DNA of 64,000 bases from Sphingopyxis sp. YF1 (GCF_022701295.1 NZ_CP033204.1:1302001-1366000), one strand, 5' to 3'; shown: positions 27,853 through 39,540, counted from the first letter of the stretch. Numbers and translations: made by a program. Notes: a model not told the origin generated them from the letters alone.

Positions 27853-28184
27853 AGTCGATGGAAGAAATGCTCAAGGCGGCGCAGGAAGCGGCCGCCACCG
27901 TTCAGGCCCAGATGCAGGAGGCGCAGGCGAAGCTCGACAGCGTCGAGGTCGAGGGCGTGTCGGGCGGCGGGCTCGTGAAGATCCGCGCCAGCGCCAAGGG
28001 GCGCATCAAGGCGATCGCGATCGACGACAGCCTGATGGTGCCCGCGGACAAGCAGATGCTCGAGGACCTGCTCGCCGCGGCGTTCAACGATGCGCGCGAA
28101 AAGGCCGATGCCGCGAGCAACGAGGAAATGGGCAGGATGACGAGCGGCCTGCCGCTGCCCCCGGGTTTCAAGCTGCCGTTTTGA
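27849..28184 (+). CDS. YbaB/EbfC family nucleoid-associated protein
   Basis: 111 residues. The first helix is EMLKAAQEAAATVQAQMQEAQAKL and the following core DSVEVEGVSGGGLVKIRASAKGRIKAI then carries the dimer-forming strands, as in YbaB. It overlaps the dnaX stop by four bases, an arrangement conserved in many bacteria. These proteins form dimers that bind DNA and affect nucleoid structure. The recR gene that often follows is absent here. Confidence 0.93.
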   Translation: MKSMEEMLKAAQEAAATVQAQMQEAQAKLDSVEVEGVSGGGLVKIRASAKGRIKAIAIDDSLMVPADKQMLEDLLAAAFNDAREKADAASNEEMGRMTSGLPLPPGFKLPF

Positions 28185-28342
28185 TCCATCGCGCGTGCCG
28201 TGCCGTGCCTGCGCGGGGGCGCCGCCCGAACCTCCCGTTCACCTCAGCGACATTGAATGCGGCGCAAGTTACGCCATATTAGCCATGACCATCCTATTTT
28301 GAGGACGGCGTGCCGATCGCGGGCGCTTGTCCAGGAGCCATG

Positions 28343-30739
<2,397 letters not shown>

Positions 30740-30900
30740 CCTTGGTCGGCAGCGAACGCACTCTTCGTCGCAAAATCGTCATTTTATGGAGTTTCCGGCC
30801 ATTTTTTGCTTTGACAAGGCATGGCTAAACATCGTTAGTGGCGCGCCATGGCTCCGGGCCATGAATCATTCATTCAACAATCCACAGGGGTTCCTTAGGC

Positions 30901-31173
30901 ATGAACAAACAAGACCTGATCGCCGCCGTCGCTGACTCGAGCGGCCTGACCAAGGGTGACGCGAGCAAGGCGGTCGAAGCGGTCTTCGACGCGATCACCG
31001 GCTCGCTCAAGAAGGGCGGCGAAGTCCGTCTCGTCGGCTTCGGCACCTTTGCCGTCAGCCAGCGCAAGGCGTCGACCGGCCGCAACCCGCGCACCGGCGA
31101 AACGATGACCATCGCGGCGTCGAACCAGCCGAAGTTCAAGGCCGGCAAGGCCCTCAAGGATGCCGTCAACTAA
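30901..31173 (+). CDS. hup: DNA-binding protein HU
   Basis: 90 residues with the HU fold: MNKQDLIAAVADSSGLTKGD helix region, the beta-arm start GEVRLVGFGTFAVSQRKA, and the GRNPRTGETMTI signature that contacts DNA. It compacts the nucleoid. A TTGACA hexamer at 30811-30816 lies 85 bases upstream, but a matching -10 is not obvious. The gene follows lon, as it does in many proteobacteria, and ends at a strong hairpin. Confidence 0.96.
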   Translation: MNKQDLIAAVADSSGLTKGDASKAVEAVFDAITGSLKKGGEVRLVGFGTFAVSQRKASTGRNPRTGETMTIAASNQPKFKAGKALKDAVN

Positions 31174-31204
31174 GCTTGGCGCTACCTTTTGGTGAAAAAC
31201 ATCT

Positions 31205-31238
31205 CGGGCCGCGGCGCAAGCTGCGGCCCGATTTGTTT
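31205..31238 (+). terminator. Terminator after HU gene
   Basis: Stem CGGGCCGC (31205-31212) with GCGGCCCG (31223-31230), followed by ATTTGTTTT. It lies about 30 bases after the HU stop. Confidence 0.85.
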
Positions 31239-31336
31239 TGAGGGGCCTTTATTGGCAAAATCGCCGTTGCAATCGCCGCCGCAGCGGCTATGGACGTCCG
31301 GCTTTCGGACGCGGCGCTGCCGCTTCGGTCCGGGAC

Positions 31337-31411
31337 GGGCGCGTAGCTCAGCGGTAGAGCACACCCTTCACACGGGTGGGGTCACAGGTTCAATCCCTGT
31401 CGCGCCCACCA
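31337..31411 (+). tRNA. tRNA-Val (anticodon CAC)
   Basis: Cloverleaf by eye: acceptor GGGCGCG/CGCGCCC, D arm GCTC..GAGC, anticodon stem CACCC/GGGTG with loop TTCACAC (anticodon CAC), T arm ACAGG/CCTGT with TTCAATC, and an encoded CCA end. 75 bases. Confidence 0.95.
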
Positions 31412-31485
31412 CGGCGCCGGGGCAAAACCCCGGATGACCAGCCCATTCATCGCCTATTCAATGCATTCGCATTAGGAATCCGGCC

Positions 31486-31797
31486 ATGTTCCGCACTCTG
31501 ACCACTTCACTGGCCTCTGCCCTGTTGCTCGTCGCCGCGGGAAGCCCCGCCGAAGCGCGCGGCGACCGCGATCAGGATCATCTGCGCGAAGCCGCCGCGC
31601 AGGGGAAGGTCATTCCGCTCAACCGGCTGATCGCCGACGTCAAGTCGCGCCCGCCTTACAGCGACATGACCTATCTCGGCGGGCCGCAGTTCGACGCGCA
31701 GCGAATGGTCTATGCGCTCAAATTCATGGATGGCAGCCAGGTCGTCGTCGTCTATGTCGACGCGCGGACCGGACGGATCGTCGGCCGCAAACCCTGA
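31486..31797 (+). CDS. PepSY-like secreted protein
   Basis: 103 residues. An N-terminal signal peptide (MFRTLTTSLASALLLVAAGSP, cut near AEARG) precedes a small domain that ends MDGSQVVVVYVDARTGRIVG, the terminal strand pattern of PepSY domains. It lies directly before an OmpR-type regulator and its kinase on the same strand, as in a common sphingomonad arrangement, so it may modulate the sensor or a peptidase in the periplasm. Confidence 0.8.
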   Translation: MFRTLTTSLASALLLVAAGSPAEARGDRDQDHLREAAAQGKVIPLNRLIADVKSRPPYSDMTYLGGPQFDAQRMVYALKFMDGSQVVVVYVDARTGRIVGRKP

Positions 31798-31891
31798 CAT
31801 TCCTGCAACGACAATTTGCGATGGCCGTTGCGGGTGATACACAACGGTCGACAGATGCCGGATACCACCGGCGCGAAGGAAAGGCGTGCGC

Positions 31892-32557
31892 ATGCGGATT
31901 TTGATTGTCGAAGACGAACCCACGCTGGGTCCGCAACTGAAAGCGACGCTGGAAGGAGCCGGCTATGCCGTCGATCTGGCGACCGACGGCGAAGACGGGC
32001 ATTTTCTCGGCTCGACCGAAACCTATGATGCGGCGATCCTTGATCTCGGGCTGCCCGAAATCGACGGGCTGACCGTGCTCGACCGCTGGCGCAAGGAAAA
32101 GCGCAATTTTCCTGTGCTGGTGCTCACCGCGCGCGACAGCTGGTCGGACAAGGTCGCCGGACTCGATGCCGGTGCCGACGATTATCTCGCCAAGCCGTTC
32201 CAGACCGAGGAACTGATCGCACGCCTGCGCGCGCTGATCCGCCGTGCGTCGGGCAATGCGTCCAGCGAACTGATCGCGGGCAGCGTGCGGCTCGACACGC
32301 GTTCGGGCCGCGTCACGCTCGACGGCGCGCCGGTCAAGCTCACCGCGCAGGAATATAAGCTGCTGTCCTATCTGCTCCATCACAAGGGCAAGGTCGTGTC
32401 GCGCACCGAGCTGATCGAGCATATCTATGATCAGGACTTCGATCGCGATTCGAACACGATCGAGGTGTTCGTGACGCGCATCCGCAAAAAGCTGGGCGCC
32501 GACATCATCACCACCATCCGCGGTCTCGGCTACCAGCTCGACGACCCGCAGGGCTGA
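31892..32557 (+). CDS. OmpR-family response regulator
   Basis: 221 residues from the ATG at 31892 (MRILIVEDEPTLGPQLKATL) behind GAAGGAAAGG. The receiver has the acidic pair EDE, phosphoryl Asp in AAILDLGLPEIDG, Thr in VLTARDS and Lys in DDYLAKPF. The C-terminal winged helix ends with TIEVFVTRIRKKLGAD, then IITTIRGLGYQL. It is 11 bases before the sensor kinase and likely co-transcribed with the PepSY gene; the resemblance is to PhoP/QseB-type regulators. No target site is evident. Confidence 0.92.
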   Translation: MRILIVEDEPTLGPQLKATLEGAGYAVDLATDGEDGHFLGSTETYDAAILDLGLPEIDGLTVLDRWRKEKRNFPVLVLTARDSWSDKVAGLDAGADDYLAKPFQTEELIARLRALIRRASGNASSELIAGSVRLDTRSGRVTLDGAPVKLTAQEYKLLSYLLHHKGKVVSRTELIEHIYDQDFDRDSNTIEVFVTRIRKKLGADIITTIRGLGYQLDDPQG

Positions 32558-32568
32558 GCCGGCCGGCC

Positions 32569-33975
32569 ATGGCCGACGCCGAAGCTGCCCCGATCGATAC
32601 GACCGGCGCCGGGGAGGCGGTGAAGCCGGTCGTGCTGGCGAGCCGGATCACCGGCTCGCTCGCGCGGCGCATGATCGCGATCGCGGCGCTGTGGATATCG
32701 GTGCTGCTGATCGGCGGCGGGTTCGCGCTCGACCGCGTGCTGACCGGCGCGATCACGCGCAATTTCGATTCGAGCCTCGAATATGTGCTGATCGCGATGA
32801 TCCGCTCGTCGGAAATCGGCCCCGACGGCGAGGTGCGGCTGATCGAGCCGCTCGGCGACCAGCGGTTCCTCGAACCCTATTCGGGCCTCTACTGGCAGAT
32901 CAGCGGCGGCAATCAGGAGCCGTATCGCTCGCGCTCGCTGTGGGAACGCACGCTCAAGGCGCCGGTGCCGCATATCGACAATGACATCCACACCTATGAC
33001 AGCGCGCAATTTCCCGACGAGGAGCTTCGCGTGCTTGAACGCAACGTCATCCTTCCGGGCAGCAAGGTCAACTGGCGCTTCCAGATCGCCCAGTCGCGCG
33101 AGGCGCTCGATCTTCAGAACCGCGCGGTGCGGCAGACGCTCGTCCCCAGCCTTGCGCTGCTCGGGCTCGGGCTGATCGTGCTGGCGGCGCTCCAGACCTT
33201 CTACGGCCTGTGGCCGCTGCGTCACATCCGCCGCGCGATCGCCGCGATGCGCGGCGGGCAGCAGCGCCGCGTCGTCGCGCCGCTACCGCTCGAAGTGCAG
33301 CCGATGGTCGATGAACTCAACGCGCTGCTCGCGCACAACGAGAAACAGGCCGAGGAAGCGCGGCTCCATGCGGGCAACCTCGCGCACGCGCTCAAGACGC
33401 CGCTGACGGTGCTCGTCAACAGCGCCACGGGCGATACCTCGCCGCTCGCCGAAACGGTGCGGCGCGAGGCCGCGACGATGCAGCGACAGGTCGAGCACCA
33501 CCTCGCGCGCGCGCGCGCCGTCGGCCGTCGCGGGTCGACGCAGGCGCGCGCGAACGTCCGCGACAGCGTCGACAGCGTCTCGCGCGCGGTAGCCTTGCTC
33601 TATCCCGACGTGCGGCTCGACGCCGAAGGCGATCCGGCGCTGGTCGCGCGCGTCGAACGGCAGGATCTCGACGAGCTGATCGGCAACCTGCTCGAAAATG
33701 CCGCCAAATATGGCGGGGGCAGTGTGTTCGTTACCGTCCGCCGCGAGGGAGGCATGGCCGAAATCCTCGTCGAGGATGACGGCCCGGGCATTTCGCCGAC
33801 CGACCGCGTCCGCGTCATCGACCGCGGCGTCCGCCTCGACAGCAACAAGCCCGGCACTGGGCTCGGCCTTGCGATCGTGCGCGACGTCGCCGAAATCTAC
33901 GGCGGCAGCATCGCGCTCGAGGAGAGCGAGGATCTGGGCGGGCTGCTCGTGCGGCTCAGACTGCCGGCGGGGTAG
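32569..33975 (+). CDS. Sensor histidine kinase, partner of the preceding regulator
   Basis: 468 residues with two membrane helices (about 34-55 and 190-212) around a roughly 130-residue periplasmic sensor region. A HAMP-like segment (RHIRRAIAAMRGGQQRRVV) leads to the H-box LAHALKTPLTVLVNSA with the phospho-accepting His. The ATPase domain shows the N-box LIGNLLENAAKYGG, G1 VEDDGPGIS and G2 GTGLGLAIVRDVAEIYGG. The cognate regulator lies 11 bases upstream. PhoQ-like architecture, but the signal cannot be read from sequence. Confidence 0.93.
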   Translation: MADAEAAPIDTTGAGEAVKPVVLASRITGSLARRMIAIAALWISVLLIGGGFALDRVLTGAITRNFDSSLEYVLIAMIRSSEIGPDGEVRLIEPLGDQRFLEPYSGLYWQISGGNQEPYRSRSLWERTLKAPVPHIDNDIHTYDSAQFPDEELRVLERNVILPGSKVNWRFQIAQSREALDLQNRAVRQTLVPSLALLGLGLIVLAALQTFYGLWPLRHIRRAIAAMRGGQQRRVVAPLPLEVQPMVDELNALLAHNEKQAEEARLHAGNLAHALKTPLTVLVNSATGDTSPLAETVRREAATMQRQVEHHLARARAVGRRGSTQARANVRDSVDSVSRAVALLYPDVRLDAEGDPALVARVERQDLDELIGNLLENAAKYGGGSVFVTVRREGGMAEILVEDDGPGISPTDRVRVIDRGVRLDSNKPGTGLGLAIVRDVAEIYGGSIALEESEDLGGLLVRLRLPAG

Positions 33976-34019
33976 GGCAAAGGTCGGTTTTGGGGTGGGA
34001 AGCGGACTCGTCCATTTCC

Positions 34020-34170
34020 AGTCGTCATCCCGGCCTTCGCCGGGATGACGGAAAATGACCGAAGTCCGCCCTCCGTGCTCCCCGGCGAAAGCCGGGGTCC
34101 ATTGCAGAAACACGCCGGGTTCGTGTCGGCATTCTGGGCCCCGGCTTTCGCCGGGGTGCGCATCTCTATC
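34020..34170. repeat. Cluster of palindromic repeats
   Basis: Contains GTCATCCCGGCC..GCCGGGATGACG (34022-34049), then CCCCGGCGAAAGCCGGGGTCC and GGGCCCCGGCTTTCGCCGGGG, all palindromic units with the same CGGC(G/T)AAAGCC core in both orientations. It fills the gap between the kinase and the GST gene. Confidence 0.75.
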
Positions 34171-34194
34171 GGCGACTAACGGTCGAAACCCGCC

Positions 34195-34890
34195 TCAGGC
34201 AGCGGTTACCACCAATCCGCGCTGCACGCCCGGCCGCGCCAGCCCGGCGTCGAGCCAGCGCTGCACATGGCCGAAGCGTTCGAACCCGACGATCTCGGCG
34301 GCATCGTAGAAACCGATCAGGTTGCGGACCCAGCCGAGCAGCGAAATGTCGGCGATGCTGTAGCCTTCGTCGATGATCCACTCGCGCGTCGCCAGCCGCT
34401 CGTCGAGCACGCCGAGCAGTCGCGCCGATTCGGTCGCGTAGCGGTCGCGCGGGCGCTTGTCCGCATAGTCCTTGCCGGCGAAGCGGTGGAAAAAGCCGAG
34501 CTGGCCGAATATCGGCCCGGCGCCGCCCATCTGCCACATCAGCCACTGGATCGTCTCATAGCGCGTCGCGGGATCGGCCGAGAGGAACCGGCCGGTCTTG
34601 TCGGCGAGATAGATCAGGATCGCGCCCGATTCGAACAGCGCGAGCGGCTTGCCGCCGGGCCCGTCGGGGTCGTAGATCGCCGGGATCTTGCCATTGGGGT
34701 TGAGCGCGAGGAAGGCGGGGTCGTGGCTTTCGTTCGCCATGATGTCGATGCGGTGCGGCTCATAGGGCAGGCCGGTCTCTTCGAGCATGATGCCGACCTT
34801 GACCCCGTTCGGGGTCGGCGCGGAGAAAAGCTGGAGCCGGTCGGGATGCGCGGCGGGCCATTTGGCGAAAATCGGGTGGTCGAGGCTCAT
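34195..34890 (-). CDS. Glutathione S-transferase (YghU/YfcG-like)
   Basis: 231 residues starting MSLDHPIFAKWPAAHPDRLQ at 34890. The thioredoxin-like N-terminal domain (LFSAPTPNGVKVGIMLEETG, then NPNGKIPAI and FESGAILIYLADKTG) holds the glutathione site: the Asn/Thr after 'APTPNG', and the Glu-Ser pair. The helical C-terminal domain ends with YSIADISLLGWVRN. The pattern fits YghU/YfcG-type disulfide-bond reductases rather than Tyr-type detoxifying enzymes. It overlaps the chorismate mutase gene by four bases, so the two are co-expressed although their jobs are unrelated. Confidence 0.85.
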   Translation of the reverse strand: MSLDHPIFAKWPAAHPDRLQLFSAPTPNGVKVGIMLEETGLPYEPHRIDIMANESHDPAFLALNPNGKIPAIYDPDGPGGKPLALFESGAILIYLADKTGRFLSADPATRYETIQWLMWQMGGAGPIFGQLGFFHRFAGKDYADKRPRDRYATESARLLGVLDERLATREWIIDEGYSIADISLLGWVRNLIGFYDAAEIVGFERFGHVQRWLDAGLARPGVQRGLVVTAA

Positions 34891-35174
34891 GCTTCCTGCT
34901 CCCGCTTCGCCTGCTTGTGGTGGCGGATCACCTCGTCGATGATGAAGCGCAGGAATTTCTCGCTGAATTCGGGGTCGAGGTCGGCGTCGCGCGCCAGTTC
35001 GCGCAGCCGCCCGATCTGGCGCTCCTCGCGTAGCGGATCGGCGGGGGGCAGGCCGCCCTTCCCCTTGAGTTCGCCGACCGCCTTGGTCACCTTGAAGCGC
35101 TCGGCGAGCATATAGACGAGCGCCGCGTCGATATTGTCGATGCTCTGGCGGTAACGGCTGAGTTGGTCGTCCAT
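34887..35174 (-). CDS. Chorismate mutase (AroQ type), second of two
   Basis: 95 residues, MDDQLSRYRQSIDNIDAALVY at 35174. The AroQ helices are clear: first Arg in QSIDNIDAALVYMLAERF, Lys in KVTKAVGELKGKGG and Arg/Glu of PLREERQIGRLREL. The match to monofunctional proteobacterial chorismate mutases is better than for the other copy. It overlaps the GST gene by four bases. It should feed the phenylalanine and tyrosine pathway, giving this region two AroQ-fold genes that are only about 16 kb apart. Confidence 0.88.
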   Translation of the reverse strand: MDDQLSRYRQSIDNIDAALVYMLAERFKVTKAVGELKGKGGLPPADPLREERQIGRLRELARDADLDPEFSEKFLRFIIDEVIRHHKQAKREQEA

Positions 35175-35278
35175 GTGCGGCTCCTCTTATGCACGGCCCG
35201 CTTGGCACCCGGCAGGGGGCGCTGGCAAGCCGAAAGTCGTTGCAAATTGGCCTTTGCGGGGCCAAGGGTCGCCGCGTC

Positions 35279-36292
35279 ATGAGTGCCGAAATCTACCGTC
35301 TTCACGGCGACACGCCGCCTTCGCTCGACCCGATGATGGCGCTCGTCGCCGCCGACATGAACGAGGTCAATGCGGTCATTCTGGATCGCATGCAGTCCGA
35401 AGTGCCGCTGATCCCCGAACTCGCCGGGCATCTGATCGCGGGCGGCGGCAAGCGCATGCGGCCGATGCTGACGCTCGCGTGCGGCAAGCTGCTCGACTAT
35501 CCGGGGCGCCGCCACTGCAAGCTCGCCGCCGCGGTCGAGTTCATCCACACCGCGACCTTGCTCCACGACGATGTCGTCGACGGATCCGATCTGCGTCGCG
35601 GGCGCAAGACCGCGAACCTGATCTGGGGCAACAGCGCGTCGGTGCTGGTCGGCGACTTCCTGTTCAGCCGTGCCTTCGAGGTGATGGTCGAGGACGGCTC
35701 GCTCAAGGTACTGAAGATCCTGAGCCGCGCGTCGGCGGTGATCGCCGAGGGCGAGGTCAACCAGCTGTCGGCGCAGCGCCGGATCGAGACGAGCGAAGAC
35801 CAGTATCTCGCGATCATCAACGCCAAGACCGCCGAACTGTTCGCGGCGGCGTGCAAGATCGCCGCTGTGGTGGCCGAGCGCGACGACGCTACCGAGGCGG
35901 CACTCGACGCCTATGGCCGCAACCTCGGCATCGCCTTCCAGCTCGTCGACGACGCGATCGACTATGTTTCGGATGCCGAGACGATGGGCAAGGGTGTCGG
36001 CGACGATTTCCGCGACGGCAAGGTCACCTTGCCGGTCATCCTCGCTTATGCGCGCGGTACGCCCGAGGAGCGCGAGTTCTGGAAACTCGCGATCGTCGGC
36101 CACCGCACGTCGGACGAGGACCTCGCCCATGCGACCAGCCTGCTGCACAAGCATGACGCGATCGCCGACACGCTGGCGCGCGCGCGCCATTACGGCCAGC
36201 GCGCGGTCGACGCGATCGGCGGCTTCCGCGCCAGCCAGGCGAAGTCGGCGCTGACCGAAGCGGTCGCCTTCGCGGTCGCGCGCGCTTATTGA
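35279..36292 (+). CDS. ispB: Long-chain polyprenyl diphosphate synthase (octaprenyl/decaprenyl type)
   Basis: 337 residues from the ATG at 35279. It extends farnesyl diphosphate with isopentenyl diphosphate units to make the ubiquinone side chain. The first Asp-rich motif is LLHDDVVDGSDLRRG, the second is FQLVDDAIDYVSD, and GGGKRMRPMLTL holds the substrate-binding Lys/Arg. The bulky-residue position before the first motif (AAAVEFIHTATLLHDD) is typical of long-chain enzymes. Sphingomonads use ubiquinone-10, so the product may be decaprenyl rather than octaprenyl. It is divergent from the chorismate mutase gene. Confidence 0.9.
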   Translation: MSAEIYRLHGDTPPSLDPMMALVAADMNEVNAVILDRMQSEVPLIPELAGHLIAGGGKRMRPMLTLACGKLLDYPGRRHCKLAAAVEFIHTATLLHDDVVDGSDLRRGRKTANLIWGNSASVLVGDFLFSRAFEVMVEDGSLKVLKILSRASAVIAEGEVNQLSAQRRIETSEDQYLAIINAKTAELFAAACKIAAVVAERDDATEAALDAYGRNLGIAFQLVDDAIDYVSDAETMGKGVGDDFRDGKVTLPVILAYARGTPEEREFWKLAIVGHRTSDEDLAHATSLLHKHDAIADTLARARHYGQRAVDAIGGFRASQAKSALTEAVAFAVARAY

Positions 36293-36301
36293 GGCGCGGC
36301 G

Positions 36302-36688
36302 ATGGCGATGACGGGCCCAGCGGCGGAAAGCCCCGACGCCTATATCGCCGCGCTTTCGGGGTGGCAGTTCGAACGCTGCACCATGCTCCGCGCTGCGGTG
36401 ATGCGCGCCGCCGCGTTCGACGAGACGATCAAATGGACCAATCTTGTCTTCATGGCGAACGGGCCGTGCATCCTGATCCGCGCCGAGGCGCATCGCGTGC
36501 TGCTCGGTTTCTGGCGTGGCAAAAGGCTGCGCGGCATCGAGCCGCGGATCAGGGCGAGCGGCAAATATGAGCTCGGCAACCTGGTGATGACCGAGGCGAC
36601 CGAGGTCGATCCCGCGGTCGTCGAACGGCTCGCGGCGGAGGCGTACCGGCTTAATTTCGACATCGGCAATCCGTCGACACGAACATGA
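36302..36688 (+). CDS. DUF1801 domain protein
   Basis: 128 residues with the DUF1801 features ETIKWTNLVFMANG, HRVLLGFWRGKRLRG and the basic C-terminal half. The fold resembles YdhG-type small proteins thought to bind ligands or metal; the function is not known. It begins 9 bases after ispB and overlaps the helicase gene by four bases, so it is part of one transcription unit. Confidence 0.75.
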   Translation: MAMTGPAAESPDAYIAALSGWQFERCTMLRAAVMRAAAFDETIKWTNLVFMANGPCILIRAEAHRVLLGFWRGKRLRGIEPRIRASGKYELGNLVMTEATEVDPAVVERLAAEAYRLNFDIGNPSTRT

Positions 36689-39150
36689 CCCTGCACCTGC
36701 CGATCGACGCCGTGCTGCCCGATATCATGGCGGCGCTGACGCTGAAGCCCAATGCGGTCGTCGTCGCGCCGCCGGGCGCGGGCAAGACGACGCGCGTCGC
36801 TCCGGCGATCCTCGACCAGCCGTGGTGCAAGGGCGCGGTGTGGCTGCTGTCGCCGCGCCGTCTGGCTGCGCGCGCCGCCGCCGAGCGGATCTCGGAAGAA
36901 ATGGGCACGCCGGTCGGCGGCCTGGTCGGCTATGCGACGCGGCTCGACAGCAAGCAGTCGAACGCGACCCGGTTGCTGGTGATGACCCCCGGCCTGTTCC
37001 GCAACCGCATCCTCGACGACCCCGAACTGGCGGGCGTGTCGGCGGTGCTGTTCGACGAAGTCCACGAACGCAGCCTCGACGGCGATTTCGCGCTCGCGCT
37101 GGCGATCGACGCGCAACAGGGGCTGCGCGACGACTTGCGCCTCGTCGCCATGTCGGCGACGCTCGACGGCGCGCGCTTCGGCGCGCTGCTCGGCAACGCG
37201 CCGGTGGTGAAGAGCGAGGGCAAGAGCTGGCCGCTCGACATCCGCCATATCGGCCGCCGCGCCGAGGACCGGCTGGAGGCGAGCATCGTCGGAGCGGTGC
37301 GGCAGGCGATGGGCGACGAAGCCGAGGGAGACATGCTCGCCTTTCTGCCCGGCGTCGCCGAGATCGAGCGCGCCGCGAGTGCGGTCGAGGACGCGCGACT
37401 GCCGCTCGTCGTCCACCGGCTGCACGGGCAGATCGACCCTGCGGTCCAGCGCAAGGCGCTCGTCCGCGATCCCGGCGGCGGGCGCAAGCTGATCCTCGCG
37501 ACGAGCATCGCCGAAACCAGCCTCACCATCGACGGGGTGCGTATCGTGATCGATGCCGGCCTGTCGCGCCGGCCGCGCTTCGACAAGGCGGCGGGGATCG
37601 CACGGCTGGTTACCGAACGCGCGAGCCAGGCGTCGGCGACGCAGCGCGCCGGGCGCGCGGCGCGGCAGGGGCCCGGGGCCGCCTATCGCCTGTGGGAGGC
37701 ACCCGCGACCGCGGGCATGCCGCCGTTCGATCCGCCCGAGATTCACGAGAATGACCTGATGCCGGTCGTGCTCGACTGCGCCAGCTGGGGCATCGTCGAT
37801 CCGCGCCAGCTCGGCTGGCTCGACCCGCCGTCCCCGGCGGCGGTTGCCGAGGCGAAGACGCGGTTGCAGGCGATCGGCGCGCTGGCCGCCGACGGTCGCA
37901 TCACGGCACACGGCAAGGCGCTGGCGTCGATCCCGCTGCCCGTGCCGCTCGCGCATATGCTGATCGAAGCGGCGGCGACGGGCGAAGCCGAACTGGCTGC
38001 ACGGCTCGCGGTGCTGCTCACCGAACCGGGCCTCGGCGGACGCGGGCTCGATGTCGAGGCGCGGCTCCAGCGCTGGCGCGGCAGTCGCAACGATCGCGCC
38101 GAAGGGGCCTGGCGGCTCGCCCGCCGCCTGGCGGCCCTGGCCGGGAAGCGCGCCGAAGGCGTGGAGCCGCTGACCGCTCGATCGATCGGCGGCTGGATCG
38201 CGACCGCCTGGCCCGACCGCGTGGCGCGCCAGCGCGCGGGGCAGCGCGGCGACTATCTGAGCGTCGGCGGGCGCGCCTATCGCATCGACCCCGCCGATCC
38301 ACTCGCAGGCAGCGAGTGGATCGCCATCGCCGATGCGCAGGGGCATGCGGCGGGGGTGCGCATCCTTGCCGCCGCGCCGATCGCGCAGGCCGAGGTGGAG
38401 GCGATTTTTGCCGACCGCATCGTCGCCCACTCGGCGAGCCGCTACGATGCCGCCGCCGACCGCGTCGATCATCGCCGCGAACGGCGGCTCGGCGCGATCG
38501 CGCTCGCCAGCGGCAAGGCGGGGCCGGGCGAGGGCCCCGACGACGATGTCGCGCTGCGGCTCGCGGCGGTGCGCGAGAAGGGACTGGGACTGATCGGCTG
38601 GGGGGCGGCATCGCAGGCGCTGCGGTTGCGCGCGTCCTTTGCCGGCATCGATACGCTGTCGACCGCGGCGTTGTCCGACAGTCTCGACATCTGGCTGGCG
38701 CCGCTGCTCGGCAAGTGCCGCGGCCTGCGCGACATCGGCGACGGCCGGCTCGCCGACGCGCTGGCGGGGCTGCTCGACTGGCCCGCGCGGCAATCGCTCG
38801 AAAAGCGGGCGCCGTCGGAGTATCTGACCCCCGCGGGCAGCCGCCATGCGATCGATTACGGCGCCGAAGGCGGGCCGCAGGTCGCGGTGCGGGTGCAGGA
38901 GCTTTTCGGTCTTGCACGGCACCCGGTGGTGGGCGAACCGCCGGTGCCGCTCATCCTGTCGCTGACATCCCCCGCGCACCGGCCGATCCAGACGACGCGC
39001 GACATCGCGAGTTTCTGGAGCGGAAGCTGGCACGACGTGGCGCGCGAGATGCGCGGACGCTATCCGAAGCATCCGTGGCCCGACGACCCCGCGAACGCCC
39101 GGCCGACCTTTTTGACCAAGGCGGCGCAGGCGCGGCGCGACGGGTCATGA
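36685..39150 (+). CDS. hrpB: ATP-dependent RNA helicase HrpB
   Basis: 821 residues, a DEAH-box type enzyme. Motif I is APPGAGKTT, motif Ia LSPRRLAARA, motif II DEVHERS (Asp-Glu-Val-His), motif III SATLD, motif V LATSIAETSLTIDGV and motif VI QRAGRAARQGPG. A long C-terminal extension follows (HrpB C-terminal domain, for example ASFWSGSWHDVAREMRGRYP and PKHPWPDDP at the end), diagnostic for HrpB. Its cellular role in bacteria is poorly understood. It overlaps DUF1801 by four bases. Confidence 0.93.
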   Translation: MTLHLPIDAVLPDIMAALTLKPNAVVVAPPGAGKTTRVAPAILDQPWCKGAVWLLSPRRLAARAAAERISEEMGTPVGGLVGYATRLDSKQSNATRLLVMTPGLFRNRILDDPELAGVSAVLFDEVHERSLDGDFALALAIDAQQGLRDDLRLVAMSATLDGARFGALLGNAPVVKSEGKSWPLDIRHIGRRAEDRLEASIVGAVRQAMGDEAEGDMLAFLPGVAEIERAASAVEDARLPLVVHRLHGQIDPAVQRKALVRDPGGGRKLILATSIAETSLTIDGVRIVIDAGLSRRPRFDKAAGIARLVTERASQASATQRAGRAARQGPGAAYRLWEAPATAGMPPFDPPEIHENDLMPVVLDCASWGIVDPRQLGWLDPPSPAAVAEAKTRLQAIGALAADGRITAHGKALASIPLPVPLAHMLIEAAATGEAELAARLAVLLTEPGLGGRGLDVEARLQRWRGSRNDRAEGAWRLARRLAALAGKRAEGVEPLTARSIGGWIATAWPDRVARQRAGQRGDYLSVGGRAYRIDPADPLAGSEWIAIADAQGHAAGVRILAAAPIAQAEVEAIFADRIVAHSASRYDAAADRVDHRRERRLGAIALASGKAGPGEGPDDDVALRLAAVREKGLGLIGWGAASQALRLRASFAGIDTLSTAALSDSLDIWLAPLLGKCRGLRDIGDGRLADALAGLLDWPARQSLEKRAPSEYLTPAGSRHAIDYGAEGGPQVAVRVQELFGLARHPVVGEPPVPLILSLTSPAHRPIQTTRDIASFWSGSWHDVAREMRGRYPKHPWPDDPANARPTFLTKAAQARRDGS

Positions 39151-39217
39151 TATGCCTCTTCCCGCCCGTGCCGACAGCGGCTAAGGGGCGACGACGCACC
39201 AATCGAGGACGATCCGC

Positions 39218-39496
39218 ATGAAGGCCCGCATTTTCCAGAAGCCCAAGAACGCCATGCAGTCCGGCCGCGCCGGAACGCAGCGCTGGATGCTGGAATATGC
39301 GCCCGCCGAGGCGCGCAAGGCCGACCCGCTGATGGGCTGGGCCGGCAGCGGCGACACGCAGCGCCAGCTGCGCCTCGGCTTTGCGAGCCGCGAGGAAGCG
39401 GTGGCCTATGCGGAGCGCAACGGGATCGACGCCGAGGTCATCGCGACGCCGGTGCGGACGCTGAAGATCCAGGCCTACGCCGACAATTTCCGCTGA
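39218..39496 (+). CDS. NDUFS4-like complex I accessory subunit
   Basis: 92 residues (MKARIFQKPKNAMQSGRAGT). The signature RWMLEYAPAEARKADPLMGW, followed by RLGFASREEAVAYAERNGI, matches the ETC complex I subunit family that includes mitochondrial NDUFS4 (18 kDa), a supernumerary subunit otherwise nearly restricted to alphaproteobacteria and mitochondria. It should sit on the hydrophilic arm of NADH dehydrogenase. No other nuo genes are nearby. Confidence 0.9.
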   Translation: MKARIFQKPKNAMQSGRAGTQRWMLEYAPAEARKADPLMGWAGSGDTQRQLRLGFASREEAVAYAERNGIDAEVIATPVRTLKIQAYADNFR

Positions 39497-39540
39497 GCTT
39501 TGGTTTCTTGCGCCTGCCCTGTTGGGGGAGCTGGCGCATC

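Noticed and set aside
36340..39072. 910-codon open frame antisense to hrpB
   Set aside because: Same reason; composition is Arg/Ala/Gly-rich and no domain is recognisable, while hrpB carries intact helicase motifs.
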